NCBI GenBank assembly: GCA_000507305.1
Contig: DF239294.1
Span: 174,173 to 238,172, forward strand
DNA length: 64,000 nucleotides
Direction of reading: 5' to 3'
Source of the DNA: Breviolum minutum Mf 1.05b.01
Lineage: Eukaryota; Sar; Dinophyceae; Suessiales; Symbiodiniaceae
Made by a program: the position numbers and the translations under genes. Under the pieces are notes generated by a model. It saw only the letters and a program-made list of their open reading frames with translations, was not told where the DNA came from and ran no database searches. Below are positions 1 to 9,331 of the stretch, piece by piece (within the stretch, counting starts at the first letter, position 1; each line of letters starts with the position of its first letter).

Positions 1-104
1 AAACTAACATAGCAATGGAATATCACCATTTTTAAACGGGAAATACATCTTCAAAGGGTCCATTTTGCATTGCTATGTTAGTTTACCGGAGGGTGATTAA
101 AACG
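1..104. repeat. Short inverted-repeat element, family C
   Basis: The left end reads AAACTAACATAGCAATGG and the right end is its inverse (GCTATGTTAGTTT), about 60 bp apart. The right flank continues ACCGGAGGGT. Related copies are at 22159, 35404, 38309 and 43634. It is non-coding and MITE-like. The window may cut its left edge. Confidence 0.7.
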
Positions 105-422
105 GCAATATAGATCTATATAGTTTTCTTTACAATATCAAGGGACAAGGACGGGTGTACCCCTGTACCCATGGTATTTACTGTGTTCTCTAGAGATTCT
201 TGGGGATAACCCATAAATACCCGCTATATAGGGCTTATATAGGGATTTCCCATATGGGTACGTTGGTAGGGGTACATAAAACTATTGATCAATAGGGCCA
301 TTTTCCACTTACATGATCATGGGAGGAATGGCCAATCATTCACTTTCACTGCTGACATGAGCAGTGACCATGTATGTAGGAGATTGTACTAAACAGTTAG
401 ATAGAGATTATAATTAGCCATT

Positions 423-523
423 ACCCATACAATACCATCCATGTATGGCATATCTATCTACATTTGGCTAATTCTAATATGGTAAATGTAGGTAAATATA
501 CCATACATGGATGCTATGGGTTA
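423..523. repeat. Short inverted-repeat element, family D
   Basis: The arms are ACCATCCATGTATGG and CCATACATGGATG, bounded by ACCCATAC and CTATGGGT, around a centre that is itself palindromic (ATTTGGCTAATT). Related copies are at 11465, 29262, 47588, 48230 and 52274. No coding potential. Confidence 0.7.
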
Positions 524-680
524 TAAGGACCCGTATTAGCCCACCAGTATAAGGTGGCTCAGGTGATTCTTGGGACTTGAGACCATGTCAGCAATCGGCC
601 AGGAACACATTTGCCTGGTTATCAGGGCTATGTGTCCCTTGGTTCCCGCAGTTGTTGTGTAAAGGTGCATTTTTTTCCAG

Positions 681-848
681 GTGGAATCTCCCAAAACGCA
701 AACGGATGTTTTTTCTAAACCCGCAAACTCACGAAAGATATGGGGGGATCCATTGCCATCTTGGAAAGATCTGCGAAATGTTGTTGGAGAAAAGTTGGCT
801 AAAAAGATCCCGAAAACAAAACCTGCGGGAACGCTAACACTTAATTGA
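681..848 (+). CDS. Candidate 3'-terminal exon, function unknown
   Basis: A poly-pyrimidine tract and CCAG (671-680) precede an open stretch ending in TGA at 846-848. The preferred frame starts at 681 and gives 55 residues beginning VESPKTQTDVFSKP and ending KPAGTLTLN, lysine-rich and soluble. A second frame, offset by one, is also open to a TAA at 836-838, so the frame is not certain. A further open piece lies just upstream at 603-656, but it would need a 24-nt intron. Earlier exons would lie before the window. No family recognised. Confidence 0.4.
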   Translation: MESPKTQTDVFSKPANSRKIWGDPLPSWKDLRNVVGEKLAKKIPKTKPAGTLTLN

Positions 849-894
849 ATACAATGAATCCCTCAAACCACTCAAAAAAAAAGAACGCATTTTC

Positions 895-995
895 TGGGTG
901 GTGGTTTCAAATATTTTCTATTTTCACCCCTATTTGGGGAAGATTCCCATTTTGACGAGCATATTTTTCAAAGGAGTTGAAACCCCACCAACCAG
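895..995. repeat. Family A introner-like element, copy 1
   Basis: Starts CTGGGTGGTGGTTTCAA, has the family core (TTTTCACCCC, then GGGGAAGATTCCCATTTTGAC) and ends GTTGAAACCCCACCAACCAG. GT sits at the left end and AG at the right. No clear exon touches this copy. Confidence 0.8.
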
Positions 996-1215
996 TTTTG
1001 AGTTTGATGAGACTTGATGCATATGACTGAGTGAAAGTCGTGCAATTTCGGGGCCGGTTTTGTTAAGACTTTCTGGGCAGTCCTATATTCGTTGGTTTCC
1101 AAGCCTTCCAGTCTTCTCCCCCTGAGGTCGAAATTTGGATCCTTTATTGTTTGATTTTTGACCTTTTCGAACTTCCTTGAGTTTAAGGTAGCATTACCTC
1201 CATCAAGACTTTTAT

Positions 1216-1319
1216 CTAGGTGGTGGTTTCATCTTAAAATAAAAACTATTTTCACCCCGGATCCTTGGGGAAGATTCCCATTTTGACTATGTTTCAATTG
1301 GGTTGAAACCACCAAGTAG
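1216..1319. repeat. Family A introner-like element, copy 2
   Basis: Left end CTAGGTGGTGGTTTCA, core GGATCCTTGGGGAAGATTCC, right end GGTTGAAACCACCAAGTAG. Both splice-like dinucleotides are kept. The flanks look non-coding. Confidence 0.8.
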
Positions 1320-1736
1320 TTTATGAATGATGTGTTAAGTTTTGGTTGTTTAAAACTTTGTTGGTTAAGTGAATTGAGAACAGGTTTACAGGTTCATATT
1401 TATACGTAGTGCCCTGTCGACGTGTCACTGTCACTGCTTAGTACTATTTGAAGTACTAGTAATCCGCAACCACACCACCACCCACCTACCCGGCCGTCCA
1501 CAGGGATACCATACCATCGGGGAGGGCAGGGTCCTTGGACACTACAGCATTAATATACATACATATATATATATATATGTTTTTATATTTACAAAGCAAT
1601 ACAATACAATGTATATGATATCGTGTTTCCCCTCTAGCCATCCAAATTACTCCAAACTCAGAGAAGATATTTGGTAGCAACCAAATCCTACCCCACAAAA
1701 ATACACTGTTTGAAAAAATCCTTTGAAAAAAGGGAG

Positions 1737-1855
1737 GTACTGTTGATGGAAGAAATTCCAAACAACCACCTTTTGGATGTACAAAACCTTGTAAAATATT
1801 TGGATAAACTACCAACCTCAACTGGTGAGTTTGCCGGATTTCTGGTTGCCATCAA
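1737..1855. repeat. Family F element, inverted orientation
   Basis: Begins GTACTGTTGATGGAAGAAAT and contains a line shared by the family (TACCAACCTCAACTGG), closing near GGATTTCTGGTTGCCATCA. The copy at 2036-2160 is in the opposite orientation, so the pair forms a large inverted arrangement. Confidence 0.6.
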
Positions 1856-2035
1856 GAGTATTTTTAGAGAATTGGTTGGAAGTTCAAGGTTCGGATCAAA
1901 AACTTTCAAAACACTTTTGATTCGGCTCGACCTAGGCCCGGATTCAACACCGAGAATCTGGTGATGCCGGACATGTCTTGGAAATGTGGGACATCTTGTT
2001 TTTGTGACATTGGTGGGAACCAAGCGGCTTTTAAG

Positions 2036-2160
2036 GTTGATGCTTCAGAAATCCTGCTCACCAGTTGAAGGTTGGTAGTTTATCCCATCATTTACAGGGT
2101 TTTATACATTTCAGGTGGTTGTTTGGATGTTGTTTGGTATCTCATCCATCAACAGTATTA
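2036..2160. repeat. Family F element
   Basis: Begins TTGATGCTTCAGAAATCC, contains CACCAGTTGAAGGTTGGTAG and ends CCATCAACAGTA. It matches the copies at 1737 (inverted), 46679, 59605 and 61177. Confidence 0.6.
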
Positions 2161-2339
2161 TGGCTATTTGTGGCTACTCAAAATTAGGGTCGACCAGTTT
2201 GACATCACAGAATTGGTCGAATTGGTATTCGACAAGTTCGGACTTTCAAGCGGGTCAAAGATGGGGAAAACATTTGGAAAACAACACAGCTTCACGTAGA
2301 AATACTACTTTTTTTTAAAGCAAATCATAGAAGTGAACA

Positions 2340-2528
2340 ATGGCAATATTTGATTCTAGAAACTTATTTGCCAGCACCCCGTGTACCACTTCATTGGTGC
2401 TGGCAGGTAAGAGTAGACTAATGTTGACCCTGGGAGAAGATGACAGTCTTGCAGCAGCATTTTCAGTACGACGTCACTCTATGTTGACTCTTGAATGTAA
2501 CACACATGGCCAGAAGAACAGACCACTT
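2340..2528 (+). CDS. Candidate exon before family B element
   Basis: Open through the whole interval in one plus frame, encoding about 60 residues including LTLGEDDSLAAAFSVRR. It runs up to the family B element at 2529. A possible GT donor (CAG|GTAAGAGT) at about 2406 inside it would end the exon earlier. No family recognised. Confidence 0.3.
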
Positions 2529-2686
2529 ACTTGGAGGATTGGCTCCCAGTTAGTAAGTAGTTACTGAATGTTAATAACCACCATTTATAAGCCATAAAAA
2601 GACCACTTGGAAGGGGAACAACCCTACTTCGGGGACTTTCTAACCATTGGTTATTAACCACTTACTAACTGGGATGATCCCCCAAG
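2529..2686. repeat. Family B inverted-repeat element, copy 1
   Basis: Ends are ACTTGGAGGATTGGCTCCCA and TGGGATGATCCCCCAAG, with inner arms GTTAGTAAGTAG...CTTACTAAC. It ends in AAG exactly where the next open exon begins. No GT lies at its left edge, so if it is spliced a GA donor (ACTTG|GAGGAT) would be needed. Confidence 0.75.
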
Positions 2687-2831
2687 TATGCCCATGTTCC
2701 TATCACTGATGAAAGAACTCAGCATGTGCCAGACTTTGGGCAAATGCTTCAGCACTGCCACTACGGTGGGGGACACCAGCAACCTCTTGTCAGCCAGTTG
2801 ACGCACGTGAGAAAAGTGGAACGAACACTTG
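2687..2831 (+). CDS. Exon between family B and family A elements
   Basis: This is the only frame open across the full interval between the end of the family B element and the GT of the family A element. It encodes 48 residues beginning YAHVPITDERTQHVPDFG. It ends in phase 1 at CTTG|GTGGTGG. Splicing across everything up to the surviving family A acceptor (AG at 5181-5182) would add GAA AAG TAA, giving a natural C-terminus EK-stop at 5190. A second frame is open as far as a TGA at 2800. No family recognised. Confidence 0.5.
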
Positions 2832-2866
2832 GTGGTGGTTTCATTTTTTCATTTTCACCCCCCCCA

Positions 2867-2888
2867 TGCGTAGCCATTTTGGCTCAAG
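2867..2888 (+). other. Relict dinoflagellate spliced leader (DinoSL)
   Basis: TGCGTAGCCATTTTGGCTCA followed by AG matches the known 22-nt DinoSL at 21 of 22 positions; the one mismatch is at the second base (G for C). In living cells this leader is added post-transcriptionally to mRNA 5' ends, so a genomic copy directly upstream of a coding block marks a reverse-transcribed, re-integrated mRNA. Confidence 0.9.
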
Positions 2889-2948
2889 CACTTTTTGGCT
2901 GATTCTCGCCTGTCAACTTACACTCGCCGCTTCTCTGACAGAGGTCGC

Positions 2949-3281
2949 ATGGCGAACGTGGATATGAACGAGGATCTTCAAGAAAAGGTTAAAGAGAAGC
3001 GAAATCCGAAAGGGAGACGTGAGGCTGCTAACCTCAAGAATCCTCCTCGACTGCGCTCGGGGCAGGAGATCAAGGATTTGCGTAAGGAGTTCCACACCCT
3101 CGCAGATCAGGTTGATGAGGAGGATCAGCATCGAGATCTGGATGGGAGGCGCCCAACAGCGGCAGTCGCGGAAAGAAAGGCTGGCGTTTCTGCTCTAAAA
3201 GGGTCCGAGCTCGGACGGGAAAGTGCAAGTCGAATCTTACCCATCCAAGTCTCAGCCATTTTTTGTAGGGCTCGAAGATAG
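2949..3281 (+). CDS. Charged 110-residue ORF in the retroposed mRNA
   Basis: ATG at 2949, about 60 nt after the spliced leader, stop TAG at 3279-3281. The protein is highly charged (MANVDMNEDLQEKVKEKR at its start) and lacks membrane segments. It lies in frame with the two later ORFs. The stretch 3282-3512 between them has several in-frame stops, so this may be the 5' part of a broken longer gene. No family recognised. Confidence 0.45.
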   Translation: MANVDMNEDLQEKVKEKRNPKGRREAANLKNPPRLRSGQEIKDLRKEFHTLADQVDEEDQHRDLDGRRPTAAVAERKAGVSALKGSELGRESASRILPIQVSAIFCRARR

Positions 3282-3512
3282 CCGGCAAGGACCGGAACAC
3301 TTTTTGCCCCAGTCCAGTCTTTTGGACGCTCGCCCGTGCCTTTGCGCAATTCCGTCCTCCCCTGGCTGGCATCGGCGCTTGAGATCGAGAAGATCTTCGG
3401 CTAGGCGATTGGTGCGTGCCTTCACCCTCGCAAGCCTACTTAGGATCGCTGGAAGAGGATTCCTGCGGCCATTTCCTTGTTGGAAGGGCACCACTCATGA
3501 CCTATCCATCAA

Positions 3513-4562
3513 ATGGGATGGCCAAACCAAGCTCGCTACTGGAAGGGCTCATGGCAATCTGGTGGCAATGGCAAAGGTGGTGGAGGGAAGCCGGGAAAAG
3601 GCAAAGCCCCCACGTCTCAGAAGGAGAACAAGGAGATGGAAAAGCCCAAGGACGGAGAAAGAGACCTCATCCCGGACTACGACAAGATTCCTGGAGGGCA
3701 ACCAGAACAATCTTCCTCCTCGGCGCCATCTACCTCTACGGACAATTTGCGAAAGGTGGTGAAGGCCATTGCGGAGTCCAACACGGTATCGCTACCAGCA
3801 GAGGCGTTGAAGCTGCTACAGGAAGATCCAGAAGAAGAACTCAAGCAGGAATCGAAGAAGACCCAGCAATTCCTCAACAGAAAGAGGAAAGTGCATGGTC
3901 GCGTTGTGCGACTGAAGGAGAGCTTGGCGACGAAGCACAAGCAGTTTGTCTCCTTCAAGGAGCTCATGAAGGAAAAGCTCATCTCCCAGCAAGAGAAGTA
4001 CGAGGAGGACGTCAGAAGCTTGGAGAGCTCGATCAAAGAAGCAGAAGCTCAATTGAAGGAAATGGGAGAAGAAGAATCGGAAGTGCCGGCCACGGAGATG
4101 GATACCGAAGAGCCGCGAGTGGTGAACCTCGAAGAATTGCTCGAGATCAAGAAGGAGCACAACATCGAGCAGTCAGAGAAGGAGCAACTCCTGAACTCCC
4201 GTATGGAGAGCCTCATCACGAAGAGGATGTTCAACAATCAAGCCCAACAACTCCAAATGTATATGGAAAAGTTGGAGTCGATGCAATCTACGCTGTTGAG
4301 CCTACATGCGGGACATGGTTTGCCACCACCACCTGGGTTCGAGGTTGCGCCATCACCGGGCGCGAGTGCATCCCCACAGCTCACCAGAACGCCCAATTTG
4401 GGCAAAAGGAAGATGTCAGAACCCTTGGGAGCTTTGCAACCCCAGCCGGCAATTGGGGAATCCAAGAAGCAGAGGCCGGAGGTGCCGAGTTTGGTGGAGG
4501 TCTTGGATGAGAGCCCGAAAGCAGCGGCAATCCGCAAGGATGTCACGGAGGGCATGGATTGA
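3513..4562 (+). CDS. Coiled-coil ORF1-like protein in retroposed mRNA
   Basis: 349 residues from ATG 3513 to TGA 4560-4562. Residues about 15-60 are Gly/Lys-rich (GGNGKGGGGKPGKGK). Residues about 85-255 are rich in Glu/Lys/Gln with heptad-like spacing, indicating a long coiled coil. The tail is Pro-rich. This architecture (basic N-terminus plus coiled coil) resembles nucleic-acid-binding ORF1 proteins of non-LTR retrotransposons, but no zinc knuckle or RRM is visible. A second frame (3416-4510) is also open because of the GC-rich composition and is probably a shadow. Confidence 0.55.
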   Translation: MGWPNQARYWKGSWQSGGNGKGGGGKPGKGKAPTSQKENKEMEKPKDGERDLIPDYDKIPGGQPEQSSSSAPSTSTDNLRKVVKAIAESNTVSLPAEALKLLQEDPEEELKQESKKTQQFLNRKRKVHGRVVRLKESLATKHKQFVSFKELMKEKLISQQEKYEEDVRSLESSIKEAEAQLKEMGEEESEVPATEMDTEEPRVVNLEELLEIKKEHNIEQSEKEQLLNSRMESLITKRMFNNQAQQLQMYMEKLESMQSTLLSLHAGHGLPPPPGFEVAPSPGASASPQLTRTPNLGKRKMSEPLGALQPQPAIGESKKQRPEVPSLVEVLDESPKAAAIRKDVTEGMD

Positions 4563-4571
4563 AAAGCCACT

Positions 4572-5048
4572 ATGATGGCAGCACAGCATACCAAACCAGT
4601 GCTGATATGGTTCCCACCGACCGGTTGTGGGTGTTTCCTTGACTATGTTAGCCTGACAAGGAATTCTTGGTGCGCCACTTTTTCAAATGGTAGTGATGGT
4701 GAGGATATCAGTTTGGGTCAACCTTGTGAAACCACGGAGCCCGAAGCTGAGGATGATATGAATGACCAGGATGGTCAGGTTGAAGAGGAAGCACATGAAT
4801 CGGAAATGGATTTTTCTGACGATGAGTGCACGCAGCCTACTACTTCTCGTGGTCCGCTGCAATGGGTTGTGTATCGACCCAACAGGTACTCGGATGTTAG
4901 ACGTCTTTTCTACATTTTGGACTTGGTGGGCCCGGGAGTGGGCACTATCAAGAATGAATTGTCCCAATGTTGGGACCTCCGGAGGGTTAGGTACAGCGCC
5001 CTTCGACTGATGCTTAGAGCGTTTTGGTCCAGACTTTCACCCTGTTGA
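4572..5048 (+). CDS. Acidic ORF at 3' end of the retroposed mRNA
   Basis: 158 residues in the same frame as the coiled-coil ORF and starting 9 nt after its stop. The centre is strongly acidic (EPEAEDDMNDQDGQVEEEAH) and the C-terminal third is basic and aromatic. Only 56 nt separate its stop from the A8 tail, a short 3' UTR. It may be the C-terminal part of the preceding protein after a nonsense mutation. No family recognised. Confidence 0.45.
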   Translation: MMAAQHTKPVLIWFPPTGCGCFLDYVSLTRNSWCATFSNGSDGEDISLGQPCETTEPEAEDDMNDQDGQVEEEAHESEMDFSDDECTQPTTSRGPLQWVVYRPNRYSDVRRLFYILDLVGPGVGTIKNELSQCWDLRRVRYSALRLMLRAFWSRLSPC

Positions 5049-5557
5049 GTTTAATTAGTCGCATGTCACCGTTACGGGCCTCTGGCCTATGATGACGAAA
5101 GTGCAAAAAAAAGTGCCCCCCCATTTTGGGAAGATTCCCATGTTTACTAATATTCTTCAACTGGGTTGAAGCCACCAACTAGAAAAGTAACACCTTAAAA
5201 TGGCCCTGTGGCTTTCTTCATCCTAACCTGGCTCCGATCCATTGAACCATGATTCACCTGTAAATGGTTATTAGCTACTCCGTGAAGTCGGGGGTATTTT
5301 GTTGAAGATGTGTTGAGGTACTATGAAAAATACTGAAGCTGAGACTCACATAGTTTTTGTTGACACATTCAGTCTCCAAGCATGAAGAGACCTCTGAAGA
5401 ATTTCTGAGAACATGCTGGATTTGGCACCATTGGTGGATGTTTCTTGTTTTTTGATGGGGGGAGGTTACTTTCCAGTAATTTCACACGACTGCCTGCAGA
5501 ATAATCCAATCTTCAACACTTAGGAAATACATGTCATTTGAATGATTTATTCATTTT

Positions 5558-5662
5558 GTAGGTTGATTTTTTCAAATATTTTGTATTTTCACCCCTACCT
5601 TGGGGAAGATTCCCATTTTGACGAGCATATTTTTCAATTGGGTTGGTTCAACCACCAACTAG
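5558..5662. repeat. Family A introner-like element
   Basis: Left end GTAGGTTGATTTTTTCAAA is degenerate. The core TTTTCACCCCTACC and GGGGAAGATTCCCATTTTGAC and the right end CAACCACCAACTAG are intact. No exon recognised at either edge. Confidence 0.75.
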
Positions 5663-5886
5663 AAATTCTCTCTAGTTAGCCCTTTTGGTCTTCACCAAAA
5701 TTATAGGTTGAGATTGTTTGCGCCTGGCACCTGACAAACAAAGTCATTGACGTGTCAAATGTGGCGAATCTCACGTGAATTTTCCAGGAGTTTTGCTATT
5801 GTATAGGTTTCGTGCTATGTGATTTTTTTCCAAGATGTGTGTTTTTTTGGATTCCTGGCCATGGAAAATGGAGGCACTTTTTCCAG

Positions 5887-6019
5887 ACAAGATTACTGGA
5901 AATCCAAGGGTGACCCCGCAATGCCCAACCCTGCAAGAGATAAGGCCATATTAAGGGATAGATGGGATCTTGAGCTGGTCGTTTACTTCGCATCAATGAG
6001 AATCGCAACTGGCGCCAGG
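5887..6019 (+). CDS. Candidate internal exon
   Basis: Preceded by TTTTTCCAG and followed by AGG|GTCTTT. Open in phase 2, encoding 44 residues that begin QDYWKSKGDPAMPNP and contain DRWDLELVVYFASMRIATG. Codon use is coding-like, with both acidic/basic and aromatic residues. No other exon of the same gene could be joined with confidence, and the family is not recognised. Confidence 0.45.
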
Positions 6020-6770
6020 GTCTTTTTGGTTATCTGGTTCCGTTCAATTCCGAATTTTCCAAGACACGAGATGTTCACGAATTCCTACAAGTGAACCTAC
6101 TCATGAGATGGAAGACATCTAACCAGTTGAGGTTGGTATAGTTTGTCAATTGTTTTTTTCCAGTGAGGTTTTCCTATATCCCATCCTAAAGAGGTGCTTA
6201 TATAGCAGTATTTAACCACCGGCATCAAAAAGTAGGATTTTTACATTGAAATCTTCCACTTTTACCTTGAAGGCCCTGGGGCGTTTCCGAGATGGGGTGC
6301 AGGCCAGGGGATTTTTCGTTGTGTTATCACAAGGTTGGTGATAAAGGTCATGAAATTGCCACATGTTGGGGGGAGATTCAAACAATCCAAATGCATGGTA
6401 ACATTGAGGCATTTCCCAAAGTTGGTAGTGCATTGATTGGGGTTGGTAATTTTTTCTGACTTTTGGGGGGGTGGCGTCAGGCATGTGAGGTATGACCTCA
6501 CCCCCCAAGAAAGTCTGTATTGATGGCAGGGTAAGCTTTGTGAAATATTGCCACAGTTGACTCTATTTTTCATGACTCGGCCAAGTATTTTTTTTGGCAA
6601 CTTGAGATTCGGGCTTTTGACGGAAAGAGACGAATACTAAATACTATGAAACTAATATATAAAGCATCTTCATAAAATGTTGATTCATTTTTCATCCATC
6701 TATCTATCCATGCATCTATATATTCTCCTCATCCTTCCTCATCATCTTCAATCATCACATGGCTTCACAT
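6020..6770. other. AT-rich stretch without a supported gene
   Basis: Contains a degenerate family F fragment near 6120 (ACCAGTTGAGGTTGGTA) and runs of simple (ATCT)-like sequence at 6700-6730. Open stretches on both strands lack splice signals. Nothing further is supported. Confidence 0.4.
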
Positions 6771-7925
6771 CTTCGTCCGCCCCAGGGAACACCGAAACCC
6801 ATGCCTTTCGTCCTGTCCTGAGCGCATTTTTTTTTGTGACTCGAATTCCCGACTTCGCAGGTCGATATAAGGTCACCCCCCAGGTGTTGTGTTGCTTCAA
6901 TGGCGTTGTTCGCATGTGAAAAAAAACACTGGAAAATGTGGGAAGTTTGAGTTTTAGGAGCAACAAACATTTTCAAGTCATGACTTACTCTTCATCATCC
7001 TATCAAAACTGACTCCGTTTCTGTGCTTCTGGTGCTTCCAGGGATTGGATTTATCCAACCTTTTTCAAGCTGAGATTTCCGTCCATTTTTTGTTCAAATC
7101 ATATGATATCTAAAAGAAGTTCAACATGAATTTGGAGAAATGATCAACCTATCAGCGGTTACTTTTAAACTTTTTGAATATATACCCAGTGTACCCTAAG
7201 ACAGAAAACCCAATGAAACTTCAACAACCCTTCACTTCATGTTTATACAAATATCCGTAAGTGTATATCGAAAGACCTACTCAGTCAGCTATTGTGTGTT
7301 GTTTTTCAGGGCTTCACGTTAGTTAGGTCCGTTAGGTTGACATTGTTGGTGACCGTCGCCCTGACAAGTCGACTTTCCGGGACCGGCAAAAACCCATTTT
7401 GTCAAAAGCCTTAAAGGCAACTGAGTCGTCGACTCCCACCACGTAAAAGGCCAAAGCGGCCTTTTGCATGAAAAACATTTGTGGTTTCAGATTCTTGTTG
7501 AATCTTGTTCCTTGACAAGGAAAGATGTTTTTTTTGTTTTAAGCACTTGACTTAGTTGATGAATATGTTTACTGTATTATGTTAGTGGTGGCCCCTTCTG
7601 GGTAAGAATTTACAATTTCACCATCAATATACGTAGACTTGGAAAAGGATGAAACAGCTAGTTTTGTCAAGGAATCCCTTTGACATGTTTTTCTCAAAAA
7701 ATCAACTTTGGTCACATTGACTTACAATTTTCACAAACTTCACGAAACTCATATTTACACTTACAGGCCACTTGGAAGCGCTTTGTTTTATCTTTTAAAT
7801 CCCCCCACAATCTCTCCACGCCATTGCGTGGAGATCCTGGGATCTGGGATCCCACCTCTCAAAGTGGTGGACCCGAACGGCTTTTCGCGGCTTTTCTTTA
7901 GACAAAAAGGAGAGAAAGGGTGACT

Positions 7926-8065
7926 ACTTGGAGAATTGGCTCCCAGTTAGGAAGTAGTTCTTAACCACCATTTATAAGCCATAAAAAGACCACTTGGAAG
8001 AGCCTACTTAGGGGACTTTTTATCCGTGGTTATTAACCACTTCCTAACTGGGATGATCCTCCAAG
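7926..8065. repeat. Family B inverted-repeat element, copy 2
   Basis: Ends ACTTGGAGAATTGGCTCCCA and TGGGATGATCCTCCAAG, sharing with copy 1 the interior CCACCATTTATAAGCCATAA and AAAGACCACTTGGAA. Its right end touches a family A element directly. Confidence 0.8.
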
Positions 8066-8153
8066 TAGGTGGTGGTTTCAAGCATTTTTTGTTTTCACGC
8101 CTGGGGAAGATTCCTATTTTGACTCATATTATTCAGGTGGGTTGAAACCACCA
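8066..8153. repeat. Family A introner-like element
   Basis: Starts TAGGTGGTGGTTTCAAGC immediately after the family B element, carries the core GGGGAAGATTCCTATTTTGA, and ends GGGTTGAAACCACCAGG. The right-end AG dinucleotide is displaced, so this copy may not be able to splice. Confidence 0.7.
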
Positions 8154-9100
8154 GGCGATGGCTTGAAGAGGGTCGGTTTTTTTTGTTTATAGGACCTACT
8201 GTATATGTACATCACTTGGCATTTATTTTCGAGTTCCTTTAAAGAGTTTGTTACTAACTCGTGGCGTTCTTTTTGAAATGCGTTATTTTTCGTAACGACT
8301 TTTGATTTGAATTTTGCCTTTCAGGTTTGCCACAATCATGAGGTGAAATGCGAAGTCCTGACACCGTTTTGAATGGAAGGTTTTGTGGAATTGCTTATAG
8401 AGAAGGGTTGCTGGTAAGATGGCACAAATCGTGTTGAATTTGTTGTAGGTAGTCCCTTGCCAAACCATTTCACGTGGGTCACGTGCCATACGACTTGTCC
8501 CCCATGAAGTGTAAATTTCATCAAAAATTGAATCTATCGATGAGGTAAACTTGTTTTTATGTTCATTCTGCACGATTATATAAATTTGAATTAGTTGTTG
8601 GGCAGCCACCTTGTTTGGCTCATTTTGATGCTTGAGTCCTGTCAAAGTCACTTGTGAACGCAAGCGAAACCTATACCATACACTAGTTTGATTGTTTTGA
8701 ACCATGAACATTGTGCTATGAACTAAACCTCATTGTTCATCAAACTCGCCCAGATTCTAGAAGGAACATCCCCATTTTTATCGACTCCCTTTCTTTCAAT
8801 AACAAGTCTCGTCTCTAATTTCTTCGCATAAGTTGTATGATTTGTCCAAAGATGGGTTTCATTGTTTTTTGTTTCAACTGTTTCCATAGAGATCCAAGTG
8901 AACTTTGTAAGATTTGATTTTATCCACCAAAATCACCCAGCAGTTATCAAACAGCAACTTGCATGGTTTGCATGGCATCTTTTGTGCAAAAAGCCATTCT
9001 CCAAAAAGCTATTGCTATGTGCCACTGAAGTCAATGTGAAGAAATGGGTGTTGCAACCCTTTGGGCAGCTTGGTATTATTTGTAATCGTGGGAATTCAAG

Positions 9101-9208
9101 GGTGCTAAGTCCCCAAGGCCTATTGTCCCTCAGAAAACAAGACCTCCCCCCAAAAAGGCCTTCTTTGATTGGATCATGGTGCTGAATTTATTCCTGAATG
9201 ATGAATGA
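9101..9208 (+). CDS. Candidate 3'-terminal exon
   Basis: Follows GAATTCAAG and runs to TGA at 9206-9208, giving 35 residues that start GAKSPRPIVPQKTRPPP and end VLNLFLNDE. It has a Pro/Lys-rich start and a hydrophobic end. It overlaps the edge of the duplicated segment but this part is not in the second copy. A family A element follows 26 nt later. Confidence 0.4.
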   Translation, partial: GAKSPRPIVPQKTRPPPKKAFFDWIMVLNLFLNDE

Positions 9209-9233
9209 TGTACTGACATTTGTCAATCAATAA

Positions 9234-9331
9234 CTAGGTGGTGGTTTCAAAGAGTTTTTATTTTCATCCCTACCTGGGGAGATGATCCAATTTGACTAAT
9301 ATTTTTCAAATGGGTTGAAACCACCAACGAG
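9234..9331. repeat. Family A introner-like element
   Basis: Complete copy: CTAGGTGGTGGTTTCAAA at the left, core TTTTCATCCCTACC and ATGATCCAATTTGACTAATA, right end GGTTGAAACCACCAACGAG with AG retained. Confidence 0.85.

Larger units (their letters stand above)
2868..5115 (+). mobile_element. Retroposed trans-spliced mRNA (processed copy)
   Basis: The block starts with the relict spliced leader, is markedly more GC-rich and codon-like than its surroundings, has no obvious introns, and ends with eight A residues (5105-5112) plus GTG before the target-site duplication CCCCCCCAT. Three long open stretches (2949-3281, 3513-4562, 4572-5048) lie in the same frame, separated by stop codons, so the ancestral reading frame appears damaged. 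The coiled-coil ORF with a basic, glycine-rich N-terminus recalls ORF1 proteins of LINE-type elements, but no polymerase is present. Confidence 0.8.
2828..5182. mobile_element. Family A element split by a retroposed mRNA
   Basis: The left half (2828-2867) reads CTTGGTGGTGGTTTC through TTTTCACCCCCCCCAT. The right half (5116-5182) resumes with CCCCCCCATTTTGGGAAGATT and closes GGTTGAAGCCACCAACTAG. Together they make one ordinary family A copy with CCCCCCCAT present on both sides (2859-2867 and 5116-5124) as a target-site duplication. Confidence 0.8.
6775..9190. repeat. Diverged long duplication, copy 1
   Basis: Matches 15157-17190 in the same order and orientation. Shared landmarks include CGCCCCAGGGAACACCGAAA, ATGATCAACCTATCAGCGGT and a nearly identical block at about 8675-8830. 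This copy contains a family B and a family A element (7926-8153) that the other lacks, so those inserted after the duplication. Function unknown. Confidence 0.7.

Noticed and set aside
603-680. Upstream exon 603-656 joined to 681 through a 24-nt intron
   Set aside because: GT and AG are present and frames fit, but a 24-nt intron is below what is normally spliced, so the upstream piece was not annotated.
3416-4510. 364-codon frame overlapping the coiled-coil ORF
   Set aside because: It mirrors the 349-codon ORF in another frame, is rich in Gly/Arg/Ala typical of a shifted GC-rich frame, and has no recognisable architecture.
8283-8711. 142-codon minus-strand ORF, with a partial counterpart at 16504-16695
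   Set aside because: Part of the frame is shared by both duplicates, but it lacks splice context and codon bias and covers only diverged parts; kept as duplication rather than gene.
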